Both the position numbers and the translations under genes were made by a program. DNA of 50,239 bases from Methyloradius sp035460505 (GTDB lineage Bacteria; Pseudomonadota; Gammaproteobacteria; Burkholderiales; Methylophilaceae), in contig DATHWP010000134.1 of the NCBI GenBank assembly GCA_035460505.1, positions 1 to 50,239 on the forward strand, in the 5' to 3' direction. The notes below the pieces were generated by a model that saw only the letters and a list, made by a program, of their open reading frames with translations, was not told the origin of the DNA and did not search any database. This document shows, piece by piece, positions 47,098-50,239 of this stretch (position 1 is the stretch's first letter; every line of letters begins with the position of its first letter).

Positions 47098-48126
47098 TTA
47101 TTGGCAAGCCTCTTTGCAGGTGATTGCGGTATTAAATTCTTGTGCGATGTCTTTATCAATATCCTGTAACGCAAGCTTGATGGCATTGACTTCTTTTTGA
47201 TCACCAGCCTTTGCCGCAATCATGCCTATCCTGAACAGGGAGTCACTATTCAATGGGTTGATCTCAAGCGATTTTCGATACGATTTGAGTGCGCTGTCTT
47301 TTTGCTCTAGGTTTTCTTGCGCAAAGCCGATTTCGTACCACGCTTCTGTACTATTCGGCTCATCTTTAATCCAGCGAGTAGCGATTTCATCCAACTTGCT
47401 CCAGTTGCCTTGTAATTCGGGGATGGCGATCTGCAAGAAGAATGGCTTATCACTTTCTTCGGCTTCCCAGAAGGTTTTGCCTTCAATCAAAAAGTTCTTT
47501 TCCACGGGCAGGTTTTGTAGGTTGGCAAGCCAGTCAATGGGAAGGGCATAGAAATAGGAGTGATGACCTATGGTTTTAAAAGTATTGATGCCAATCAAGC
47601 GGCCTTCATTATCAAATAGACCGCTGCCGCTTGCCCCAAGGCCAAACCGTGCGGTGCTGCGGATGATATTGCCATGATCTAATGGATAAACCGATTTGAT
47701 GGTGCCAACAGAGGTGATGGGGTTAGGGCTGCCGCCAGAATGGCCGATTGCGATTATTTCCTGACCCTTTTTAAGGCCTTGGCTACTACCTAATTCCACG
47801 GGCTTGGTTGGTAAGCCTTCCGTGGTTAAAAGGCATAAATCATGGTTGCGATCAGCCTGAATGCCGCTGATGGTAAATGTTTCATCACCACGTGAAATCC
47901 AGGGCTCTTTGGTTTGGCGGAAGATGTGGCAGTTGGTGAGTACCTTGTTATCAGCTACCACCACCCCTGAGCCATACGCCAAGCTGCCATTAGTGTTGTA
48001 GCCGCGCACTAATACGATAGAGAAAAATGAGCCCATTAATTTATCTTGTTCGAACGCCATTGCTGGCTGAATCAGGGTAGATAAGAGTAGGCTAGTAAGG
48101 CTTACAAACAAGATGAAATGTCGCAT
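47098..48126 (-). CDS. Secreted trypsin-like serine protease with TPR repeats
   Basis: A 342-aa protein with a Sec signal peptide (FILFVSLTSLLLSTLIQPAMA, cleavage about residue 24). The trypsin-like domain has a catalytic His in LTNCHIF (about 64), Asp in NHDLCLL (about 96) and Ser in GASGSGLF (about 168). The C-terminal 110 residues form at least two TPR units (AWYEIGFAQENLEQKDSALKS, LFRIGMIAAKAGDQKEV). It is a likely periplasmic protease or quality-control factor, distinct from DegP because no PDZ domain is present. GAGGAAAACC precedes the start. Confidence 0.85.
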   Translation of the reverse strand: MRHFILFVSLTSLLLSTLIQPAMAFEQDKLMGSFFSIVLVRGYNTNGSLAYGSGVVVADNKVLTNCHIFRQTKEPWISRGDETFTISGIQADRNHDLCLLTTEGLPTKPVELGSSQGLKKGQEIIAIGHSGGSPNPITSVGTIKSVYPLDHGNIIRSTARFGLGASGSGLFDNEGRLIGINTFKTIGHHSYFYALPIDWLANLQNLPVEKNFLIEGKTFWEAEESDKPFFLQIAIPELQGNWSKLDEIATRWIKDEPNSTEAWYEIGFAQENLEQKDSALKSYRKSLEINPLNSDSLFRIGMIAAKAGDQKEVNAIKLALQDIDKDIAQEFNTAITCKEACQ

Positions 48127-48145
48127 GGTTTTCCTCGAAATCAGT

Positions 48146-48161
48146 CATTATTATAATAATG
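48146..48161. promoter_or_regulatory. 16-bp perfect palindrome upstream of the protease gene
   Basis: CATTATTATAATAATG lies 20 bp before the protease start and contains TATAAT, so it may combine a -10 element with an operator. Confidence 0.4.
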
Positions 48162-48246
48162 TTGGCTAGCTGCTTGCTTAAGCACAATGCGCCGCCATCT
48201 ATGCTTTATAGCTATGATGTAACGTTAACCTAGACACTAAAATTAT

Positions 48247-48277
48247 GGGCAAAGTTCGCGGTTTGCCCTGTTAGAAT
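48247..48277 (+). promoter_or_regulatory. Candidate uvrB control region
   Basis: The inverted repeat GGGCAAA (48247-48253) / TTTGCCC (48262-48268) lies just before a -10-like TAGAAT (48272-48277), 25 bp ahead of uvrB. No CTGT-N8-ACAG SOS box is seen. Confidence 0.4.
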
Positions 48278-48301
48278 GAGTACCTAATCCAAAGGTTTTG
48301 A

Positions 48302-50239
48302 ATGATCGTCACTTTCCCCAATAGTCTGTACAAACTACACCAACCATTCCAGCCCGCAGGCGACCAGCCGCAAGCCATTGAGAAACTCACGGCGGGCATA
48401 GAGCAGGGCATGAAATTCCAGACTTTGCTCGGGGTAACGGGCTCTGGTAAGACTTACACGATTGCCAATGTCATCGCCCGTATTGGCCGCCCAGCGATTG
48501 TGATGGCGCCCAATAAAACGCTCGCTGCACAGTTATATTCAGAGTTTCGCGAGTTTTTCCCGCACAACTCGGTGGAGTATTTCGTCTCGTACTACGATTA
48601 CTACCAGCCCGAGGCTTATGTGCCTTCGCGCGATTTGTTCATTGAAAAAGATTCCAGCATCAATGAGCACATTGAGCAGATGCGCCTCTCTGCCACCAAG
48701 GCATTGCTGGAGCGTGAAGACAGTATTATCGTGGCCACGGTTTCAGCGATATATGGTATTGGCGACCCAACCGATTACCACGGCATGGTGCTGCACCTGA
48801 CGCAGGGCGAGAGGATTCCGCAACGCGACATCATCCAGCGCTTGGTCGGCATGCAATATGACCGCAACGATTTTGATTTCTCGCGTGGCGCGTTCCGCGT
48901 GCGCGGTGATGTGATTGATGTATTCCCCGCTGAAAACTCTGAGACGGCGATTCGCATTTCTTTGTTTGATGATGAAGTTGAATCACTGACCATGTTTGAC
49001 CCGCTGACGGGCCAGATTTTCCAGAAAATCCAGCGCTATACGGTTTATCCATCCAGCCACTATGTCACGCCGCGTGAGACAACGATACGCGCTATGGAAA
49101 AGATCAAGGCTGAGCTGCGTGACCGTGTTGATTTTTACATCAAGACAGGCAAGCTGGTAGAAGCGCAGCGGATTGAACAACGCACGCGCTTTGACCTTGA
49201 AATGTTGAATGAGATTGGCTTCTGCAAAGGCATTGAAAACTACTCTCGCCACTTGTCAGGGCGTAATCCAGGCGACCCGCCCCCTACATTGATTGATTAC
49301 CTGCCTGAAAATGCACTGATGATTATCGACGAAAGTCATGTCACTGTGCCGCAAGTAGGCGGCATGTATAAAGGTGATAGATCACGTAAAGAAAATCTGG
49401 TGGATTATGGTTTCCGTTTGCCATCCGCACTTGATAATCGCCCGCTCAAGTTTGAAGAGTTTGAAAAAATCATGCGTCAGTGCATATTTGTTTCAGCAAC
49501 ACCTGCTGATTACGAGGCTGCGCATACCCAGCAAGTGGTTGAGCAGGTTGCCCGCCCAACGGGTTTGATTGATCCTGAAATCACCGTTAAACCTGCGGAT
49601 ACCCAGGTGGATGATCTACTATCGGAGATTAAGCTGCGCGTTGCTGTTCAAGAGCGTGTATTAGCCACTACACTGACCAAACGCATGGCTGAAGACCTTA
49701 CTGATTATCTCTCTGAGCATGGTGTGAAAGTGCGCTATCTGCACTCTGATATTGATACAGTTGAACGTGTGGAGATTATTCGGGATTTACGCCTAGGCGA
49801 ATTTGATGTCCTGGTTGGTATTAACCTACTGCGCGAAGGTTTGGATATTCCAGAGGTGTCGCTGGTAGCTGTGCTGGATGCAGATAAAGAAGGTTTCCTG
49901 CGCTCAGAACGTTCATTGATACAAACATCAGGCCGTGCAGCGCGTAATCTGAACGGTAAGGTGATTTTCTACGCCAACAGAATCACTCGCTCAATGAAGG
50001 CGGCGATGGATGAGACCTCACGCAGGCGCATCAAGCAAATGGCTTTTAATGAAGCCAACGGTATTGTGCCGCGCGGTGTAACTAAGCGTATCAAAGATAT
50101 TATTGATGGTGTGTACGACATAGATGATGCCAAACGTGAACGTAAAGCGGCACAAGACCAGGCCAGCTATGAATTGTTGAGTGAGAAGCAGATACTCAAA
50201 GAGATCAAGCGCATCGAAAAAGCCATGCACGATAGTGCC
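48302..50239 (+). CDS. uvrB: UvrB, nucleotide excision repair (runs off the window)
   Basis: 646 codons are present without a stop; the family is about 670 aa, so only the last residues are missing. UvrB receives damaged DNA from UvrA and positions UvrC. Walker A is GVTGSGKT (about residues 40-47), the beta-hairpin is near VSYYDYYQPEAY, the DEAH-like motif is IIDESH (about 339-344), and motif VI is QTSGRAARN. A C-terminal UvrBC helix begins near the end (LLSEKQILKEIKRIEKAM). GGTTTTGA precedes the ATG. Confidence 0.96.
   Translation, partial: MIVTFPNSLYKLHQPFQPAGDQPQAIEKLTAGIEQGMKFQTLLGVTGSGKTYTIANVIARIGRPAIVMAPNKTLAAQLYSEFREFFPHNSVEYFVSYYDYYQPEAYVPSRDLFIEKDSSINEHIEQMRLSATKALLEREDSIIVATVSAIYGIGDPTDYHGMVLHLTQGERIPQRDIIQRLVGMQYDRNDFDFSRGAFRVRGDVIDVFPAENSETAIRISLFDDEVESLTMFDPLTGQIFQKIQRYTVYPSSHYVTPRETTIRAMEKIKAELRDRVDFYIKTGKLVEAQRIEQRTRFDLEMLNEIGFCKGIENYSRHLSGRNPGDPPPTLIDYLPENALMIIDESHVTVPQVGGMYKGDRSRKENLVDYGFRLPSALDNRPLKFEEFEKIMRQCIFVSATPADYEAAHTQQVVEQVARPTGLIDPEITVKPADTQVDDLLSEIKLRVAVQERVLATTLTKRMAEDLTDYLSEHGVKVRYLHSDIDTVERVEIIRDLRLGEFDVLVGINLLREGLDIPEVSLVAVLDADKEGFLRSERSLIQTSGRAARNLNGKVIFYANRITRSMKAAMDETSRRRIKQMAFNEANGIVPRGVTKRIKDIIDGVYDIDDAKRERKAAQDQASYELLSEKQILKEIKRIEKAMHDSA

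Overview
The window looks like a chromosomal stretch of a betaproteobacterium of moderate GC, most likely a methylotroph of the Methylophilaceae (Methylotenera/Methylophilus type). This is inferred from protein flavour only. The chromosome itself shows at the two ends: an intact tRNA-Asn at the left, and on the right a DUF2919 membrane protein, an aspartate-type aminotransferase, a secreted trypsin-like protease with TPR repeats, and uvrB, which runs off the end. Between them two integrative elements sit in tandem in the 3' end of the tRNA-Asn gene. The 3' tRNA segment is present three times: 95-141 in the intact gene, 34772-34818, and 44255-44300.

Element 1 (95-34818) is an apparently complete temperate siphophage. 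It has an integrase/DUF4224 module, accessory genes and a leftward early operon with a ParB-like protein. A repressor/Cro switch lies between two mirror-image promoter-operators. A rightward early region follows with a CII-like regulator, a VirE-type primase/helicase and an iteron cluster that may be the origin. Next come a candidate late regulator, a candidate cos site, lambda-type terminase and portal, a protease-capsid fusion, tail genes with a -1 frameshift site, a long tape measure, fibre genes, and a lysis cassette (holin candidates, GH19 endolysin, Rz with embedded Rz1). The right end carries SOS-type cargo: umuC, umuD and a compact SRAP-like protein. Two sequence words set this prophage apart: CTGCAG is many-fold enriched, and a 14-bp palindrome recurs, once just upstream of parB.

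Element 2 (34819-44300) starts with a tyrosine recombinase, an AlpA-like excisionase and a replication-initiator-like gene. It then carries an integron-type array on the minus strand: ten well-preserved 58-60 bp attC sites and one half-degraded site separating small cassettes, most encoding secreted, membrane or unknown proteins. No integron integrase is visible, so this is a CALIN (cluster of attC sites lacking integron integrase) riding on a tRNA-targeted element. Many cassette genes take their TAA stop codon from the attC R'' box. A 92-bp copy of the element's right arm lies inside the array (42112-42203), and a broken fragment of a related integrase lies beyond the right att site (45001-45077). 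Together they suggest repeated integration and decay at this locus.

All calls come from reading the sequence and from recalled family features. No database search was run.
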